NCBI RefSeq assembly: GCF_023078355.1
Contig: NZ_CP095552.1
Span: forward strand, 3,348,001 to 3,412,000
Source of the DNA: Gordonia hongkongensis
Lineage (GTDB): Bacteria; Actinomycetota; Actinomycetes; Mycobacteriales; Mycobacteriaceae
Reading direction: 5' to 3'
Length of the DNA stretch: 64,000 nt
Below are positions 19,376-30,302 of this stretch, piece by piece (positions within the stretch are counted from its first letter, which is position 1; each line of letters starts with the position of its first letter). A model generated the notes under the pieces. It was not told the DNA's origin. It ran no database searches and was given only the letters and a program-made list of their open reading frames with translations. The position numbers and the translations under genes were made by a program.

Positions 19376-20482
19376 TCAGCGGCGGTAGAGCTCCGTCATC
19401 CACCCGTGGGTGTCGGCGAAGGTGCCGCGCTGGATGCCGGTCAGGGTGTCACGCAACGCCTGCGTCACCTCACCGGTCTCACCGTTGTTGATGGTGTAGT
19501 CCTCGCCCTCACCCTTGACCCGACCGACCGGGGTGATGACCGCGGCGGTGCCACAGGCGAACACCTCGGTGATGTCGCCCGACGCCACGCCCTTGCGCAG
19601 CTCCTCGGTGGTGATCTTGCGTTCCTCGACCTCGAAGCCGGCATCGGTGGCCAGCGTCAGCAACGACGAACGGGTGATGCCGGGCAGCAGTGAGCCCGAC
19701 AACTCGGGGGTCACCAGCCGGGCGTCGGCGCCTGAGCCGAACACGAAGAACAGATTCATGCCGCCCATCTCCTCGATGAAGCGGCGTTCGATCGCGTCGA
19801 GCCACACGACCTGGTCGCACCCCTGCTCGGTGGCCTGCCGCTGGGCGAGGAACGCGGCGGCGTAGTTGCCACCGCACTTGGCGAATCCGGTGCCGCCCGG
19901 TGCCGCGCGCACATACTCGGTGGACAGCCAGACACTCACCGGCTTGATCCCACCGGCGAAGTAGGCGCCCGCCGGCGAGGCGATGACCGAGTAGATGTAG
20001 CTGGAGGACGGGGCGTTGACGCCGAGGCTGGCCTGCGACGCGAACATGAACGGCCGGAGGTAGAGCGCCTCTTCGCCGCCGGCGGCGGGCACCCACTCGT
20101 TGTCGGCCTCGAGCAGGGCCTTGAGCGAGGCGATGAAATCCTCGACCGGCAGCGCGGGCATCGCGAGCCGCTCCGCGCTGCGCTGGAGACGCGCGGCGTT
20201 CGCCTCGGGGCGGAACGCGGCGATCGAACCGTCCGGCTGCCGATAGGCCTTGAGCCCCTCGAACACCTCTTGGCCGTAGTGCAGAACCGTGGCCGCGGGG
20301 TCGAGGGCGATCGGACCGTACGGCTTCACCGTGGCGCTGTGCCAACCCACCCCTGCGTCGTAATCGATCATCACCATGTTGTCGGTGAAGTGGCGCCCGA
20401 ATCCGGGGGCGGACAGGATCTCCGCGCGCCGGCCCTCAGACACCGGGTGCGGATGCTCGGTACGGTTGAACTCCAAGGTCAT
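19376..20482 (-). CDS. ilvE: Branched-chain amino acid aminotransferase
   Basis: IlvE catalyses the last step of leucine, isoleucine and valine synthesis with PLP. The 368-residue, class IV protein shows [26 protein letters not shown], the PLP-lysine region [18 protein letters not shown], and [13 protein letters not shown] near the end; it matches Rv2210c in length and place. The ATG at 20482 is preferred: TACGAT, a good -10 box, lies 6 bp before it and there is no ribosome binding site, suggesting a leaderless message. A GTG immediately upstream (20485) would add one residue. Confidence 0.94.
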   Translation of the reverse strand: MTLEFNRTEHPHPVSEGRRAEILSAPGFGRHFTDNMVMIDYDAGVGWHSATVKPYGPIALDPAATVLHYGQEVFEGLKAYRQPDGSIAAFRPEANAARLQRSAERLAMPALPVEDFIASLKALLEADNEWVPAAGGEEALYLRPFMFASQASLGVNAPSSSYIYSVIASPAGAYFAGGIKPVSVWLSTEYVRAAPGGTGFAKCGGNYAAAFLAQRQATEQGCDQVVWLDAIERRFIEEMGGMNLFFVFGSGADARLVTPELSGSLLPGITRSSLLTLATDAGFEVEERKITTEELRKGVASGDITEVFACGTAAVITPVGRVKGEGEDYTINNGETGEVTQALRDTLTGIQRGTFADTHGWMTELYRR

Positions 20483-20494
20483 CACGCCATCGTA
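20483..20494 (-). promoter_or_regulatory. -10 element TACGAT before ilvE, leaderless geometry
   Basis: On the minus strand TACGAT (20494-20489) is followed by six bases and the ATG at 20482. Confidence 0.5.
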
Positions 20495-20573
20495 CCGCCG
20501 GGCACAAAAGCATTTCCCGGCCCGGTCGGCTGACCCCCGGGGCTGCGTGGGACGTCGCGCGAGGGCCCGCAGG

Positions 20574-21683
20574 TCACACGTGCGACGGCACGAACGGCGG
20601 GATCACGACCTCGCACGCCAGGTCCCGCCCGCGGACGTCGACGACGACCTCGTCGCCTTTGCGCACCCCGGACGCCGTATCGAGCAGGGCCAGTGCGATG
20701 CCCTGTTTGAGGGTGGGCGAGAACGTCCCCGACGTACAGGTGCCGATCTGCTGGTCCTTCCCCGCCAGGCGGACCACGCACCCCGCACGCGGTACCCCGC
20801 GGCCGGTCGCCCGCAACCCGTACAGACGACGCGTCGGTCCGGCCTCCTTCTCGGCGAGTAGGGCGTCGCGTCCGAAGAACGACGGCTTGTCCCAGCCGAC
20901 CGCCCAACTCGACCGCGCCTGCACCGGCGAGATGTCGGGCCCCAGCTCGTGGCCGTGCAGCGCATATCCCATCTCGGTGCGCAGGGTGTCCCGTGCGCCC
21001 AGGCCCGCAGGCAACCCGCCGGCTGCCGTGATCGCCTCCAGCAGGACGTCGAACACGGCGCCCGCATCGTCCCACCGCGGCACGATCTCGTACCCGCGTT
21101 CACCGGTGTATCCGGTGCGACACACGCGGACCGGTGCCACGCCACTGGCGGTCGTCAGGTCGGCGTCGGCGAACGCCATGTACTCCATGTCGGCGGGCAG
21201 TCCGAGCCCGCTCAGGATCTCGGGCGACTTCGGCCCCTGCACCGCCAGGACGGCGAGGTCGCGGTGCTGGTCGGTGATCGAGATCCCCTCTGGCGCAACC
21301 GCTTGCAGCTGGGCGACCACGGACGCGGTGTTCGCCGCGTTGGGCACCAGGAACACCTCGTCCTCGCCGACGAGGTAGGCGATCAGGTCGTCGACGACGC
21401 CGCCGGAGTCGTTGCAGCACAACGTGTATTGGGCTTTGCCGGGGACGATCTTGCCGAGGTCGTTGGTGAGCGTCGAGTTGACGAAGGCCGCCGCACCCGC
21501 GCCGGACACCAGTGCCTTGCCGAGGTGGCTGACATCGAAGATGCCCACGCTCTCCCGCACCGCGGCGTGCTCGGCGACCGTGCCGGAGTACGACACCGGC
21601 ATGTTCCAGCCGCCGAACTCGGCGAAGGTGGCCCCCAGTGCGGCATGACGGTCGGCGATCGGCCCGGCGAGGAATTCACTCAT
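20574..21683 (-). CDS. gcvT: Glycine cleavage system aminomethyltransferase (T protein)
   Basis: GcvT takes the aminomethyl group from the lipoylated H protein and passes methylene to tetrahydrofolate, releasing ammonia. The 369-residue protein shows the family landmarks GAFGGW-like [36 protein letters not shown] [19 protein letters not shown], and [11 protein letters not shown]. The start at 21683 ([14 protein letters not shown]) is supported by a -10 box seven bases upstream; longer in-frame extension would overlap the divergent peptidase gene. The neighbouring lipB/lipA genes make the lipoyl cofactor that the partner H protein needs; gcvH and gcvP are not in the window. Confidence 0.95.
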   Translation of the reverse strand: MSEFLAGPIADRHAALGATFAEFGGWNMPVSYSGTVAEHAAVRESVGIFDVSHLGKALVSGAGAAAFVNSTLTNDLGKIVPGKAQYTLCCNDSGGVVDDLIAYLVGEDEVFLVPNAANTASVVAQLQAVAPEGISITDQHRDLAVLAVQGPKSPEILSGLGLPADMEYMAFADADLTTASGVAPVRVCRTGYTGERGYEIVPRWDDAGAVFDVLLEAITAAGGLPAGLGARDTLRTEMGYALHGHELGPDISPVQARSSWAVGWDKPSFFGRDALLAEKEAGPTRRLYGLRATGRGVPRAGCVVRLAGKDQQIGTCTSGTFSPTLKQGIALALLDTASGVRKGDEVVVDVRGRDLACEVVIPPFVPSHV

Positions 21684-21696
21684 GCCGCCCACGCTA
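21684..21696 (-). promoter_or_regulatory. -10 element TAGCGT before gcvT, leaderless geometry
   Basis: On the minus strand TAGCGT (21696-21691) precedes the gcvT ATG by exactly seven bases, with no Shine-Dalgarno sequence. Confidence 0.55.
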
Positions 21697-21792
21697 TCGG
21701 GCGACCCCGCCGGCCGGGCACGGACGCGGCGTTCGTCTGCACGTCTTCCCGCTGGGACTCGGCGCCGCCGGAGCTGTGGCAGAGTTGACCGG

Positions 21793-23340
21793 GTGAGCAA
21801 GAACGACACCGTCGACCGCACGCGCGGCCCCGAACTCGAACTGTCCACCTCGATCGGCAAGGACGACTCCGCCCTGGTCATCGGCCTGATCAGCGCCTCG
21901 TCCCCCGACGACGCCGAGAAGGCCGGCCCCACAGCCGAACCGACCCTCGCCATCGGCGACGGCATCCTCGACGACGCCCAGGCCGCCGCCATCACCGCCG
22001 CTCTCACCGCCCTCGGCGCAACCGGGTCCCACGGCGAGGTCACCCGGATTGCGGCCCCGGAGTCGCTGCCCGTCGACATCGTCGTCGCCGTCGGCCTGGG
22101 CGATGCCGACAACCTCGACGACGCCGACCAGGTCCGGCAGGCCGCCGGTGTCGTCGCCCGTGAACTCGACGGTCACGAGTCGGTCGCCACCACGCTCTCG
22201 GCCGTCGACCTGGCTGCCGCCGCCGAGGGACTGTTCCTCGGCGCCTACCGGTTCGACGAGTTCCGTTCGGACAAGTCGAAGCCCAAGAAGACTCCGCCGC
22301 AACGCATCACGCTGCTGGTCGAATCGAAGTCCAAGGAGGCCAAGGCCGCCGTGGAGCGCGCGGTCGCGGTGGCCGACTCGGTGGCGATCGCCCGCGACTT
22401 CGTCAACACCCCGCCGAGCCACCTCTATCCCGAGGAGTTCGCCGCCCGCGCCCGCACCCTCGGCAGCAAGGACGGACTCAAGGTCGAGATCCTCGACGAC
22501 AAGCAGCTGGAGGCGCAGGGTTACGGCGGGATCATCGGCGTCGGCAAGGGTTCGTCCCGGCTGCCGCGCCTCGTCCGGCTGACCCACACCGCGAAGAAGT
22601 CGCCGAAGAAGGTCGCGCTCGTCGGCAAGGGCATCACCTTCGACACCGGCGGAATCTCGATCAAACCCGCCGCCAACATGGACGCGATGACCTCGGACAT
22701 GGGCGGCGCGGCCGCGGTCATCGCTGCGACGATCCTGGCCGCCCGACTCGATGTCGACGTGACGGTGATCGCCACCGTCCCCATGGCCGAGAACATGCCG
22801 TCGTCGACTGCGCAGCGCCCGGGCGACGTGCTCACCCAGTACGGCGGCCGCACGGTCGAGGTCCTCAACACCGACGCCGAGGGACGGCTGATCCTCGCCG
22901 ATGCCATCGTGCGGGCCTGCGAGGACGATCCCGACTATCTCATCGACACCGCGACCCTGACCGGCGCCCAGATGGTGGCACTCGGCACCCGGACACCGGG
23001 CGTCATGGGCACCGACGGGTTCCGCGACCGGGTCGCGGCCCGGTCGGCCGATGTAGGTGAGAACGCCTGGGCGATGCCGCTCCCGGCCGAGCTGCGCGCA
23101 GACCTGAAGTCCCGCGTCGCGGACCTGGCGAACGTGACCCCCCACCGCTGGGGCGGGATGCTCGCCGCGGGCATCTTCCTGAAGGAGTTCGTGCCCGAGG
23201 ACGTGCAGTGGGCCCACATCGACATCGCCGGGCCCGCCTTCAACACCGGCGGCCCCTGGGGTTACACGACGAAGGGCGGTACGGGCGTCCCCGTCCGGAC
23301 CATCGCGGCCGTGCTCGAGGACATCGCCGCGCACGGCTGA
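21793..23340 (+). CDS. pepA: Leucyl aminopeptidase (M17 family, PepA/PepB)
   Basis: A cytosolic hexameric two-metal aminopeptidase that removes N-terminal amino acids. The 515-residue product has a divergent N-terminal domain and the conserved catalytic domain with [16 protein letters not shown], the metal-binding region SDMGGAAAV, and the signature NTDAEGRL that holds metal ligands. The start at GTG 21793 is chosen because the family begins shortly before [17 protein letters not shown], and CAGAGT, a fair -10, lies seven bases upstream; an extension of 37 codons further upstream would read through the gcvT promoter. M. tuberculosis names its equivalent pepB (Rv2213). A strong hairpin follows at 23348. 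Confidence 0.93.
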   Translation: MSKNDTVDRTRGPELELSTSIGKDDSALVIGLISASSPDDAEKAGPTAEPTLAIGDGILDDAQAAAITAALTALGATGSHGEVTRIAAPESLPVDIVVAVGLGDADNLDDADQVRQAAGVVARELDGHESVATTLSAVDLAAAAEGLFLGAYRFDEFRSDKSKPKKTPPQRITLLVESKSKEAKAAVERAVAVADSVAIARDFVNTPPSHLYPEEFAARARTLGSKDGLKVEILDDKQLEAQGYGGIIGVGKGSSRLPRLVRLTHTAKKSPKKVALVGKGITFDTGGISIKPAANMDAMTSDMGGAAAVIAATILAARLDVDVTVIATVPMAENMPSSTAQRPGDVLTQYGGRTVEVLNTDAEGRLILADAIVRACEDDPDYLIDTATLTGAQMVALGTRTPGVMGTDGFRDRVAARSADVGENAWAMPLPAELRADLKSRVADLANVTPHRWGGMLAAGIFLKEFVPEDVQWAHIDIAGPAFNTGGPWGYTTKGGTGVPVRTIAAVLEDIAAHG

Positions 23341-23347
23341 GAACACC

Positions 23348-23388
23348 TCCGGCGAGCCGCGGCCGAGACCGGTGCCGCGGCCGCCGGA
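23348..23388 (+). terminator. Probable terminator of the aminopeptidase gene
   Basis: TCCGGCG-A-GCCGCGGC at 23348-23363 pairs with GCCGCGGC-CGCCGGA at 23374-23388, a 15-bp stem with one bulged A and a 10-nt loop, starting 7 bp after the stop. Confidence 0.7.
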
Positions 23389-23582
23389 GAATCGTTACCG
23401 ACGAGTACGAGCCGAACCGAGTCGGCGGCTCACCGTACGGGTAGGGTTGGCCGCGGGGATGAGCGGCTGATCCGCCACTCATCTGCGCGGTCTTCCACCG
23501 CCTCCCGACCCCCGTGCCCACGGCGCACACACCACTGGGCATCACCTACAGACCACCACGTCGAGTTCAGGAGTTCACAACG

Positions 23583-25391
23583 ATGGCCTTCTCCGTCCAG
23601 ATGCCCGCCCTTGGTGAAAGTGTCACCGAGGGGACAGTCACCCGGTGGCTGAAGGAGGAGGGCGACACCGTCGAGGCCGACGAGCCGTTGCTCGAGGTGT
23701 CGACCGACAAGGTGGACACCGAGATCCCCGCCCCCACTTCGGGTGTGCTGACCAAGATCCTCGCGCAGGAGGACGACGTCGTCGAGGTCGGCGGCGATCT
23801 CGCCCTGATCGGTGACGCCGACGAGGCCGGTTCCGACGACTCCGGTTCGGACGATTCCGATTCCGACGCCGCCGGCGGCGACGAGCCGTCCGAGGCCGCC
23901 CCCGAGCCCGAGCAGGCCGCCGAGGAGCCCTCCGTCGACGAGGACGCGCCCGCCGAGAAGCCCACCGCCGACACCGGCTCGGGCTCGGCCGAGGGCACCG
24001 ACGTACTCATGCCCGAACTCGGCGAGTCGGTCACCGAGGGCACGGTCACCAACTGGCTGAAGGCCGTCGGCGACGAGGTCGCCGCCGACGAACCCCTGCT
24101 CGAGGTCTCCACCGACAAGGTCGACACCGAGATCCCCTCGCCGGTCGCCGGCACCCTGCTCGAGATCCTCGCGCAGGAGGACGACGTGATCGAGGTCGGC
24201 GGCAAGCTCGCCGTCATCGGTGATGCCTCGGCGGCTCCGTCGAAGAAGAAGCCCGAGCCGGAACCCGAGCCCGAACCGGAACCCGAGCCCGAGCAGGAGT
24301 CCGCGCCGGAGCCGGAGCCCGAGCAGGCGCCTGCCCCCGAGGAAGAGCAGAAGCCGCAGCCGAAGGCCCAGGAGTCCAAGGCCCCCGAGCCCAAGGCACA
24401 GGCCGCGGAGAAGTCCGACCCGCCGACCGTCGAGTCGACCCCGTACGTGACGCCGCTGGTGCGCAAGCTCGCCGCGGAGAACAACATCGACCTGAACGCC
24501 ATCAAGGGCACCGGTGTCGGTGGCCGCATCCGCAAGCAGGACGTGCTCGCCGCGGCCGAGGAGGCCAAGGCCCCGGCGCAGGAGTCCGCCCCGGCCGCCA
24601 AGCCCGCGGCATCGTCGGCGCCGGCCGCGTCGTCGGGCTCGCCGGAGATCCGGCCCGAGCTCGCCGAGCTGCGCGGGACGACGCAGAAGATCAACCGCAT
24701 CCGTCAGATCACCGCGAAGAAGACCCGCGAGTCGCTGCAGCAGAGCGCACAGCTCACCCAGGTCTTCGAGGTCGACATGACCCGCATCGCCGGGCTCCGC
24801 AAGGCGGCGAAGGAGAGCTTCAAGGCGTCCGAGGGCGTCAACCTGACGTACCTGCCGTTCATCGCGAAGGCCGTCGTGGCGGCGCTGAAGGCGCATCCCA
24901 ACGTCAACGCGTCGATCGACGAGGACAAGAAGGAGATCACCTACTACGACAAGGTGCATCTCGGCATCGCCGTCGACACCCCGCAGGGGCTGCTGTCGCC
25001 GGTCATCCACAACGCCGACGACCTGTCGATCGCCGGTCTGGCCCGCGCCATCGCCGACATCGCGTCCCGGGCGCGCTCCAACGGCCTCAAGCCCGACGAG
25101 CTCGCCGGCGGCACGTTCACCATCACCAACATCGGAAGCCAGGGCGCGCTGTTCGACACCCCGATCCTGGTGCCGCCGCAGGCGGCGATGCTGGGCACCG
25201 GCGCGATCGTCAAGCGCCCGGTCGTCATCACCGGTGAGGACGGTTCGGAATCGATCGCGGTGCGGTCGATGTCCTACCTGCCGCTGACCTACGATCACCG
25301 TCTGATCGACGGCGCCGACGCGGGTCGCTTCCTCACCACGGTGAAGAAGCGTCTCGAAGAGGCCGCCTTCGCCGCGGACCTGGGCCTCTAG
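23583..25391 (+). CDS. dlaT: Dihydrolipoamide acyltransferase (E2) with two lipoyl domains
   Basis: A 602-residue E2 core of a 2-oxoacid dehydrogenase complex. Order of domains: lipoyl domain 1 (residues 2-78, lipoylated Lys43 in STDKVD), acidic linker, lipoyl domain 2 (140-215, Lys179), a long Pro/Glu-rich linker with repeated PE units, E3/E1-binding domain (288-322, [19 protein letters not shown]), a second linker, and the catalytic domain (370-602) with [13 protein letters not shown] (D571, H572). In M. tuberculosis the equivalent Rv2215 is DlaT, the E2 of pyruvate dehydrogenase and peroxynitrite reductase; many annotations call it sucB (2-oxoglutarate type). The genes that attach lipoate follow at once. 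Confidence 0.93.
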   Translation: MAFSVQMPALGESVTEGTVTRWLKEEGDTVEADEPLLEVSTDKVDTEIPAPTSGVLTKILAQEDDVVEVGGDLALIGDADEAGSDDSGSDDSDSDAAGGDEPSEAAPEPEQAAEEPSVDEDAPAEKPTADTGSGSAEGTDVLMPELGESVTEGTVTNWLKAVGDEVAADEPLLEVSTDKVDTEIPSPVAGTLLEILAQEDDVIEVGGKLAVIGDASAAPSKKKPEPEPEPEPEPEPEQESAPEPEPEQAPAPEEEQKPQPKAQESKAPEPKAQAAEKSDPPTVESTPYVTPLVRKLAAENNIDLNAIKGTGVGGRIRKQDVLAAAEEAKAPAQESAPAAKPAASSAPAASSGSPEIRPELAELRGTTQKINRIRQITAKKTRESLQQSAQLTQVFEVDMTRIAGLRKAAKESFKASEGVNLTYLPFIAKAVVAALKAHPNVNASIDEDKKEITYYDKVHLGIAVDTPQGLLSPVIHNADDLSIAGLARAIADIASRARSNGLKPDELAGGTFTITNIGSQGALFDTPILVPPQAAMLGTGAIVKRPVVITGEDGSESIAVRSMSYLPLTYDHRLIDGADAGRFLTTVKKRLEEAAFAADLGL

Positions 25392-25428
25392 CCCAGATCT
25401 CCTTCAGACGGCACACCGAGGACACAGA

Positions 25429-26328
25429 ATGCGCATCGCCGTCGCCGGATCATCGGGACTCATCGGCAACGCCCTGGTCAACTCGCTGCGCGCGGCGGGC
25501 CACACGGTCACACGTCTGGTCCGCCGGGAGGCACGCGCCGATGACGAGTTCAGCTGGGATCCCGAGACCATCGGCGTCCCGCCGGAGAGTCTCGACGGCG
25601 TCGAGGCGGTGGTCTCGCTGGGCGGCGTGGGAGTCGGCGACGGTCGCTGGACCGGCCGGTTCAAACAGGAACTCCGGGACTCGCGGATCACCCCCACCGA
25701 ACTGCTCGCCGAGGCCGTCCGCGATCTCGGCATCCCGACGTTCGTGAGTGCCAGCGCCACGGGCTATTACGGGAACACCGGTGGCCACGCCGCGGTCGAG
25801 ACCGACGGCCCCGGCGAGGGATTCCTCGCCGACCTGGTCGTCGACTGGGAGCGCGCCGCCACCGCCGGCGTCGGCGCGGACACGCGTCTGGTCCTGCTCC
25901 GTACGGCGCCGGTCCTCAGCACCCAGGGCGGCCTGCTGGGCAAACTCCGGCCGTTGTTCAAGCTCGGGCTCGGCGGACCGATCGGCGACGGCAAGCAGTA
26001 CTTCTCGTGGATCAGCCTGATCGACGAGATCCGCGCCATCGAGTTCCTCCTCGACTCCGACCTGTCCGGACCGGTGAACCTGAGTTCGCCGGGCGCCGTC
26101 CCGTTCGGTGAGTTCACCTCGGCTCTGGGCCGGGCCGTGCACCGCCCGACGATCCTGCAGGTACCCGCCTTCGCGGCGCGCCGGGTCGGCGGCGAGATGG
26201 CCGAGGAAATGATTCTGTTCAGTCAGCGCGTTACACCCAAGGTGCTGACCGATCACGGATTCACCTTCACCCATCCCGGTGTCGACGAGGCCCTCGCCTA
26301 CGCCACCGGTTCCACCAGTCATGACTGA
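25429..26328 (+). CDS. TIGR01777-family NAD(P)-dependent epimerase-like protein
   Basis: A 299-residue short-chain dehydrogenase-like protein. It begins [20 protein letters not shown], a Rossmann nucleotide loop (GxxGxxG), and contains [21 protein letters not shown] with the active-site Tyr, and a C-terminal half of the DUF1731 type ([16 protein letters not shown]...[11 protein letters not shown]). This is the SulA/YfcH-like family of unknown substrate. It lies between the E2 gene and lipB, the same as Rv2216 in M. tuberculosis, and its last 8 bp overlap the start of lipB, so it is co-translated with the lipoate genes. Confidence 0.88.
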   Translation: MRIAVAGSSGLIGNALVNSLRAAGHTVTRLVRREARADDEFSWDPETIGVPPESLDGVEAVVSLGGVGVGDGRWTGRFKQELRDSRITPTELLAEAVRDLGIPTFVSASATGYYGNTGGHAAVETDGPGEGFLADLVVDWERAATAGVGADTRLVLLRTAPVLSTQGGLLGKLRPLFKLGLGGPIGDGKQYFSWISLIDEIRAIEFLLDSDLSGPVNLSSPGAVPFGEFTSALGRAVHRPTILQVPAFAARRVGGEMAEEMILFSQRVTPKVLTDHGFTFTHPGVDEALAYATGSTSHD

Positions 26329-27040
26329 GCGGCCGATCCGCGGGAGTGCCGAACCGGTCGAGGTCCGCCATCTCGGCGTCGTCGACTACCAGACGGCCTA
26401 CGACCTGCAGCACGGCCTGGCGACCGACCGCGCCGACGGCGTCCTGGATCACGACGTGCTGCTCCTGCTTGAGCATCCGTCCATTTACACGGCGGGCAAG
26501 CGCACGGAGGACGCCGACCGGCCCACCAACGGCGCGCCGGTCGTCGACGTCGACCGCGGCGGCCGGATCACCTGGCACGGACCGGGACAACTCGTCGGCT
26601 ATCCGATCGTGAAGCTCGCCGAGCCGCTCGACGTCGTCGAGTACGTGCGTCGCCTCGAGGCGGCCCTCATCTCGGTCTGCGCCGGTCTCGGCGTGACCAC
26701 CTGCCGCGTCGACGGACGTTCCGGCGTGTGGATCACCGACGACGCCGGGGAACGCAAACTCGGACAGATCGGTATCCGCGTGGCACGCGGCGTGGCCCTG
26801 CACGGATTCGCACTCAACATCGACCCCGACATGTCGGCGTTCGAGGCGATCGTCCCCTGCGGGATCGCCGACGCCGGGGTCACGTCCCTGGCCCGCGAAC
26901 TGGGGCGGCCGTTGTCGGTGGCCTCTCTGCTCGACGTCACCGCCGATGCCGTGCTCACCGCGCTCGACGCCACTGCGAGCCCGGTCGCGTCGGCACAGTC
27001 CTCTCCATCCACTTCTGCGAGCGTAGGATCGATCCAGTGA
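26321..27040 (+). CDS. lipB: Octanoyl-[acyl-carrier-protein]:protein octanoyltransferase
   Basis: LipB moves octanoate from acyl carrier protein to lipoyl domains, for example those of the E2 encoded upstream. The 239-residue protein has [21 protein letters not shown] (the family signature), the [13 protein letters not shown] segment and the catalytic cysteine in IVPCGIAD. The ATG at 26321 overlaps the previous gene by 8 bp; an in-frame extension of 14 codons lies inside that gene and is not needed. The Ser/Thr-rich C-terminal tail (after ~220) is not conserved. The TGA overlaps the lipA GTG (GTGA). Confidence 0.95.
   Translation: MTERPIRGSAEPVEVRHLGVVDYQTAYDLQHGLATDRADGVLDHDVLLLLEHPSIYTAGKRTEDADRPTNGAPVVDVDRGGRITWHGPGQLVGYPIVKLAEPLDVVEYVRRLEAALISVCAGLGVTTCRVDGRSGVWITDDAGERKLGQIGIRVARGVALHGFALNIDPDMSAFEAIVPCGIADAGVTSLARELGRPLSVASLLDVTADAVLTALDATASPVASAQSSPSTSASVGSIQ
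27024..27036 (+). promoter_or_regulatory. -10 element TAGGAT within the end of lipB, placed for lipA
   Basis: TAGGAT at 27024-27029 is followed by seven bases and the lipA GTG at 27037. lipA may thus have a private leaderless promoter in addition to read-through from lipB. Confidence 0.5.
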
Positions 27041-28125
27041 CCGCGTCCCCCATCACCCCCGGACCCGGTGCCCCCGAAGCCACACCCTCGGCCTCGGCAT
27101 CCGCACCACAGACCCCGACCCCGGCCCCTGAGGGCCGCAAGCTGCTCCGGCTCGAGGTGCGCAACGCGCAGACCCCCATCGAGCGCAAGCCGGAGTGGAT
27201 CCGCACCCGCGCGACGATGGGCCCGGAGTTCACCGAACTCAAGGGCCTGGTCAAGCGCGAGGGTCTGCACACCGTCTGCGAAGAGGCCGGCTGCCCCAAC
27301 ATCTACGAATGCTGGGAAGACCGCGAGGCGACGTTCCTCATCGGCGGCGAGCAGTGCACCCGACGCTGCGACTTCTGCCAGATCGACACCGGCAAGCCCG
27401 CCGAACTCGACCGCGACGAACCGCGTCGTGTCGCCGAGAGCGTCCAGGCGATGGGCCTGCGCTACTCGACGATCACCGGCGTCGCCCGCGACGACCTGCC
27501 CGACGAGGGTGCCTGGCTCTACGCCGAGACCGTCCGCGCGATCCACCGCCTCAACCCCGGTACCGGTGTGGAAAACCTCATCCCGGACTTCCACGCCAAG
27601 CCCGACCTGCTGGCCGAGGTCTTCGACGCCCGGCCCGAGGTACTTGCGCACAACCTCGAGACCGTGCCGCGCATCTTCAAGCGCATCCGCCCGGCGTTCC
27701 GCTACGAGCGGTCTCTCGAAGTCCTCACCGCCGCACGTGATTTCGGCCTGGTGACGAAGTCGAACCTCATCCTCGGGATGGGCGAGACCCCGCAGGAGGT
27801 GCAGTCGGCGATCGTGGATCTGCACGAGGCGGGCTGCGACATCCTGACCATCACGCAGTACCTGCGTCCCTCGCCGCGGCATCATCCGGTTGAGCGGTGG
27901 GTCAAGCCCGAGGAGTTCGTCGATCACTCCGAGTTCGCCGAGGAAGTCGGATTCGCCGGCGTCATGGCGGGTCCGCTGGTGCGGTCGTCGTACCGGGCGG
28001 GCCGCCTGTACGCGCAGGCGATGGCCCATCACGGTCGCGAGATCTCACCGGCTCTCGCGCACCTGGCGGCCGAGGGATCGGCCAGCCAGGAGGCCTCCAG
28101 CCTGATGGCACGCCTCGCCCGCTGA
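27037..28125 (+). CDS. lipA: Lipoyl synthase (radical SAM)
   Basis: LipA inserts two sulfur atoms into octanoyl domains. From the GTG at 27037 the protein is 362 residues. Both cluster motifs are seen: [12 protein letters not shown] for the auxiliary 4Fe-4S cluster and CTRRCDFC for the radical SAM cluster; the conserved RSSYRAG is near the C-terminus. The first ~35 residues are a Pro/Ala/Ser-rich, unconserved extension. A far longer in-frame opening upstream overlaps lipB and is rejected. The gene is coupled to lipB by the GTGA overlap and has a -10 box seven bases before the start. Confidence 0.96.
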   Translation: MTASPITPGPGAPEATPSASASAPQTPTPAPEGRKLLRLEVRNAQTPIERKPEWIRTRATMGPEFTELKGLVKREGLHTVCEEAGCPNIYECWEDREATFLIGGEQCTRRCDFCQIDTGKPAELDRDEPRRVAESVQAMGLRYSTITGVARDDLPDEGAWLYAETVRAIHRLNPGTGVENLIPDFHAKPDLLAEVFDARPEVLAHNLETVPRIFKRIRPAFRYERSLEVLTAARDFGLVTKSNLILGMGETPQEVQSAIVDLHEAGCDILTITQYLRPSPRHHPVERWVKPEEFVDHSEFAEEVGFAGVMAGPLVRSSYRAGRLYAQAMAHHGREISPALAHLAAEGSASQEASSLMARLAR

Positions 28126-28189
28126 CGCCCCGCGCGTCCGGTGATCATCGGACGGTCACCCGATGCCCCGATCGCTCGATCCACGGACG

Positions 28190-28201
28190 TAAACTGGCCT
28201 C
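28190..28201 (+). promoter_or_regulatory. -10 element TAAACT before the DUF4191 gene, leaderless geometry
   Basis: TAAACT at 28190-28195 precedes the ATG at 28202 by six bases, without a Shine-Dalgarno sequence. Confidence 0.55.
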
Positions 28202-28942
28202 ATGGCAAAGGCGCAGGTGAGCAAAGAGGTCAAGGCCGAGAAGAAGAAGGCCCGTAAGGCCGCATCGAAGGAACGGCGCCAGCAGCTCTGGCAGGCCTTC
28301 CAGATGCAGCGCAAGGAAGACAAACGACTCATCCCCTACATGGTGGGTGTCATCGTCCTGTCGATCGCGGTCTTCACCGCTCTCGGATTCGTCCTCGGTT
28401 CGCCGTGGCTGCTGATCCCGCTCGGCGTGGTGCTGGGCATCCTCGGCGCCTTCATCCTGTTCGGCCGCCGCGTCCAGAAGAACGTGTACACCAAGGCCGA
28501 GGGACAGCCCGGCGCCGCCGGATGGGCACTGGGCAACATGCGCGGGCAATGGCGGGTCAAGCAGGCCGTGGCCGGCACCTCCCAGCTCGACGCCGTGCAC
28601 CGTGTCATCGGCAAGCCGGGCATCATCCTGGTCGCCGAGGGCTCCCCGACCCGCATCAAGTCGCTGCTCGGCCAGGAGAAGAAGAAGGTCGCGCGGGTCG
28701 TCGGCGACACCCCGATCTACGAGATCATGGTCGGCAACGACGACGGCCAGGTCCCGCTGTCGAAGCTCGAGCGGCACCTCAACAAGCTGCCCAGCAACAT
28801 CGACCGTAAGCGGATGGAGACCCTGGAGGGCCGGCTGTCCGCCCTCGGCAGCAAGGCCCCCGGCCCCGGCATGCCGAAGGGTCCCCTGCCCGCGAACGCC
28901 AAGATGCGCAGCATGCAGCGCACGGCGCGCCGCCGCGGCTGA
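28202..28942 (+). CDS. DUF4191 domain-containing membrane protein
   Basis: A 246-residue protein of unknown function, equivalent to Rv2219. It starts with a very basic segment (AKAQVSKEVKAEKKKARKAA, residues 2-21), then two adjacent hydrophobic segments (about 46-65 and 68-90), and a C-terminal soluble domain of ~140 residues with VAEGSPTRIKSLLGQEKKKVARV and DGQVPLSKLERHLNKLP. The protein is an inner-membrane protein with both termini probably cytoplasmic. It follows lipA in all mycolata I know of, but no role in lipoylation is established. Start supported by the -10 box. Confidence 0.85.
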   Translation: MAKAQVSKEVKAEKKKARKAASKERRQQLWQAFQMQRKEDKRLIPYMVGVIVLSIAVFTALGFVLGSPWLLIPLGVVLGILGAFILFGRRVQKNVYTKAEGQPGAAGWALGNMRGQWRVKQAVAGTSQLDAVHRVIGKPGIILVAEGSPTRIKSLLGQEKKKVARVVGDTPIYEIMVGNDDGQVPLSKLERHLNKLPSNIDRKRMETLEGRLSALGSKAPGPGMPKGPLPANAKMRSMQRTARRRG

Positions 28943-28961
28943 CGCTTCCGCGTGGCCCGAC

Positions 28962-30290
28962 TCAACCCATACGGGTCATCGTCGGTAATGAGCGACCCGA
29001 GCGCGTCTCAAGGACGAAAAGATACGGCCCCACGATCTGCACGTCGACGTCGTCCGCGTCTCGCGTCTCTTTCAACCGCCACGCCTGCTCACCGCTCTGC
29101 GGGTCATAGGCAACCAACGCCCGCGGGCCGGGTTCGTCTTGCTCCTCGTCTCCTTCGAAGATCAGGCGTGTGCCGTCAAAGGCCTTGTACCGCTGGTGAG
29201 TGCTCATCGGGATCGTTGCCCCGGCGACGCCGGAAGCGGCCTCGATGAAAGTCCACCGGTAGCCGACATCGGCCAGCGCCTGCACGCCGACGTAGCGGCC
29301 ACCCAGGAGGGAGACGTCGTCGACGATGTTGCCCTCGACGGACCAGAGCAGCTTCCCGTTCACGGTGGACACTGCGCCGGCGATCGGGCGGTCGGATTTG
29401 TTCTCGCCCCGGACGGGTAACAATGCACCCTCGGTCGCGGTCGGGCGCCCGTTCGGGAGTTCGAGATCCGCCAACAGGCCGTGTTCGATACCCTGCCGAT
29501 CGAAGAGCCTCAGGGATCGGCGTGGATACACGGTGTGACTGACCGCGAAACCGGTTCCCGTCGCCGCGACCCTGATCCAGGTATTCGCACTTCCCTGCGC
29601 GTCATCATCACCGGCCGCGCCACCCGGGCCGCGAAGCTCGTCGTCGGCGGCGGAGTCGTAGAGGACGTCGCCGGTAGGCAGCGACAGGACCCGAACTCCT
29701 GCTTCAGTGTCGCCGACGACAATCACGTCGCCAGCCTCGGACAAAGCCGGGTCACCTATCTGCTCGGGAAGCACCTGGGTCCACCGCTGTCGCCCGTCGG
29801 ATTCGAACGCCGTCAGGGTGGTCGTGGCCCGATAGCTCACAGAGTCGTACAACACCGACGTGACCAGAAAGCCGTCTGCTGCGCGGACGATCTGGCTCCG
29901 GCCAGACCGCACGGTCGCGGTCGCCGGGACCGCGCCCGTGGCAGCCTCGAGAAATGCCACTTCGGTCTGTCGGTCACTCACCGAGGCGACACAGGCGAGT
30001 CGTCGGTCCCGACTCAACGCGCAGTCACTGGCCAGAAACATTGACGGGTTGCGCCACAGCGCTCTTCCGTTCGTCTGGTCGAGCGCCACGACCCCGCCTG
30101 CCGACGTGAGGTCCGATGACGCACCAGCGATGACCATCCGGTCGTCGGCGGCGAGGGGAATCACGTACGTCGCGGGTTCCGGCGAGCCGAGAGCGAGTTC
30201 CTCCGACGTTTCCCACAGCGGTTCGGGTTGCGTGGGTAAGACGCGGATGATCGGGTCCTCGCCGTGCTCCCCCGTCGGCGCACCGAGCAC
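28962..30290 (-). CDS. Beta-propeller (PQQ-like) protein 1, body cut from its membrane anchor by a stop codon
   Basis: A 442-residue frame starting at a GTG. It contains repeated propeller-blade patterns: GGVVALDQTNGRALWRNP, VRVLSLPTGDVLYDSA, VNGKLLWSVEGN and LVAYDPQSGEQAWRLKE. It is similar throughout to the next gene, which has an N-terminal membrane anchor. Here the matching anchor is encoded in the same frame just upstream (30306-30434) but a TAA at 30305-30303 lies between. So either the gene is a pseudogene, the sequence has an error, or translation restarts at the GTG and gives a cytoplasmic propeller that has lost its export. No function is recognised for either paralogue; the intact one should be exposed outside the membrane. 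Confidence 0.7.
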   Translation of the reverse strand: MLGAPTGEHGEDPIIRVLPTQPEPLWETSEELALGSPEPATYVIPLAADDRMVIAGASSDLTSAGGVVALDQTNGRALWRNPSMFLASDCALSRDRRLACVASVSDRQTEVAFLEAATGAVPATATVRSGRSQIVRAADGFLVTSVLYDSVSYRATTTLTAFESDGRQRWTQVLPEQIGDPALSEAGDVIVVGDTEAGVRVLSLPTGDVLYDSAADDELRGPGGAAGDDDAQGSANTWIRVAATGTGFAVSHTVYPRRSLRLFDRQGIEHGLLADLELPNGRPTATEGALLPVRGENKSDRPIAGAVSTVNGKLLWSVEGNIVDDVSLLGGRYVGVQALADVGYRWTFIEAASGVAGATIPMSTHQRYKAFDGTRLIFEGDEEQDEPGPRALVAYDPQSGEQAWRLKETRDADDVDVQIVGPYLFVLETRSGRSLPTMTRMG

Positions 30291-30302
30291 GGTACCCGAT
30301 CC

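Noticed and set aside
20574..22112. Extended 512-residue form of GcvT
   Set aside because: The extra 143 residues lie antisense in the aminopeptidase gene and have no GcvT homology; a -10 box supports the start at 21683.
21694..23346. 550-codon minus-strand opening over the aminopeptidase gene
   Set aside because: Shadow frame; the M17 signature NTDAEGRL is on the plus strand.
23821..24460. PE-rich repeats in the E2 gene as a possible separate repeat element
   Set aside because: They are in frame and form the flexible linkers between lipoyl and binding domains, normal for E2 proteins.
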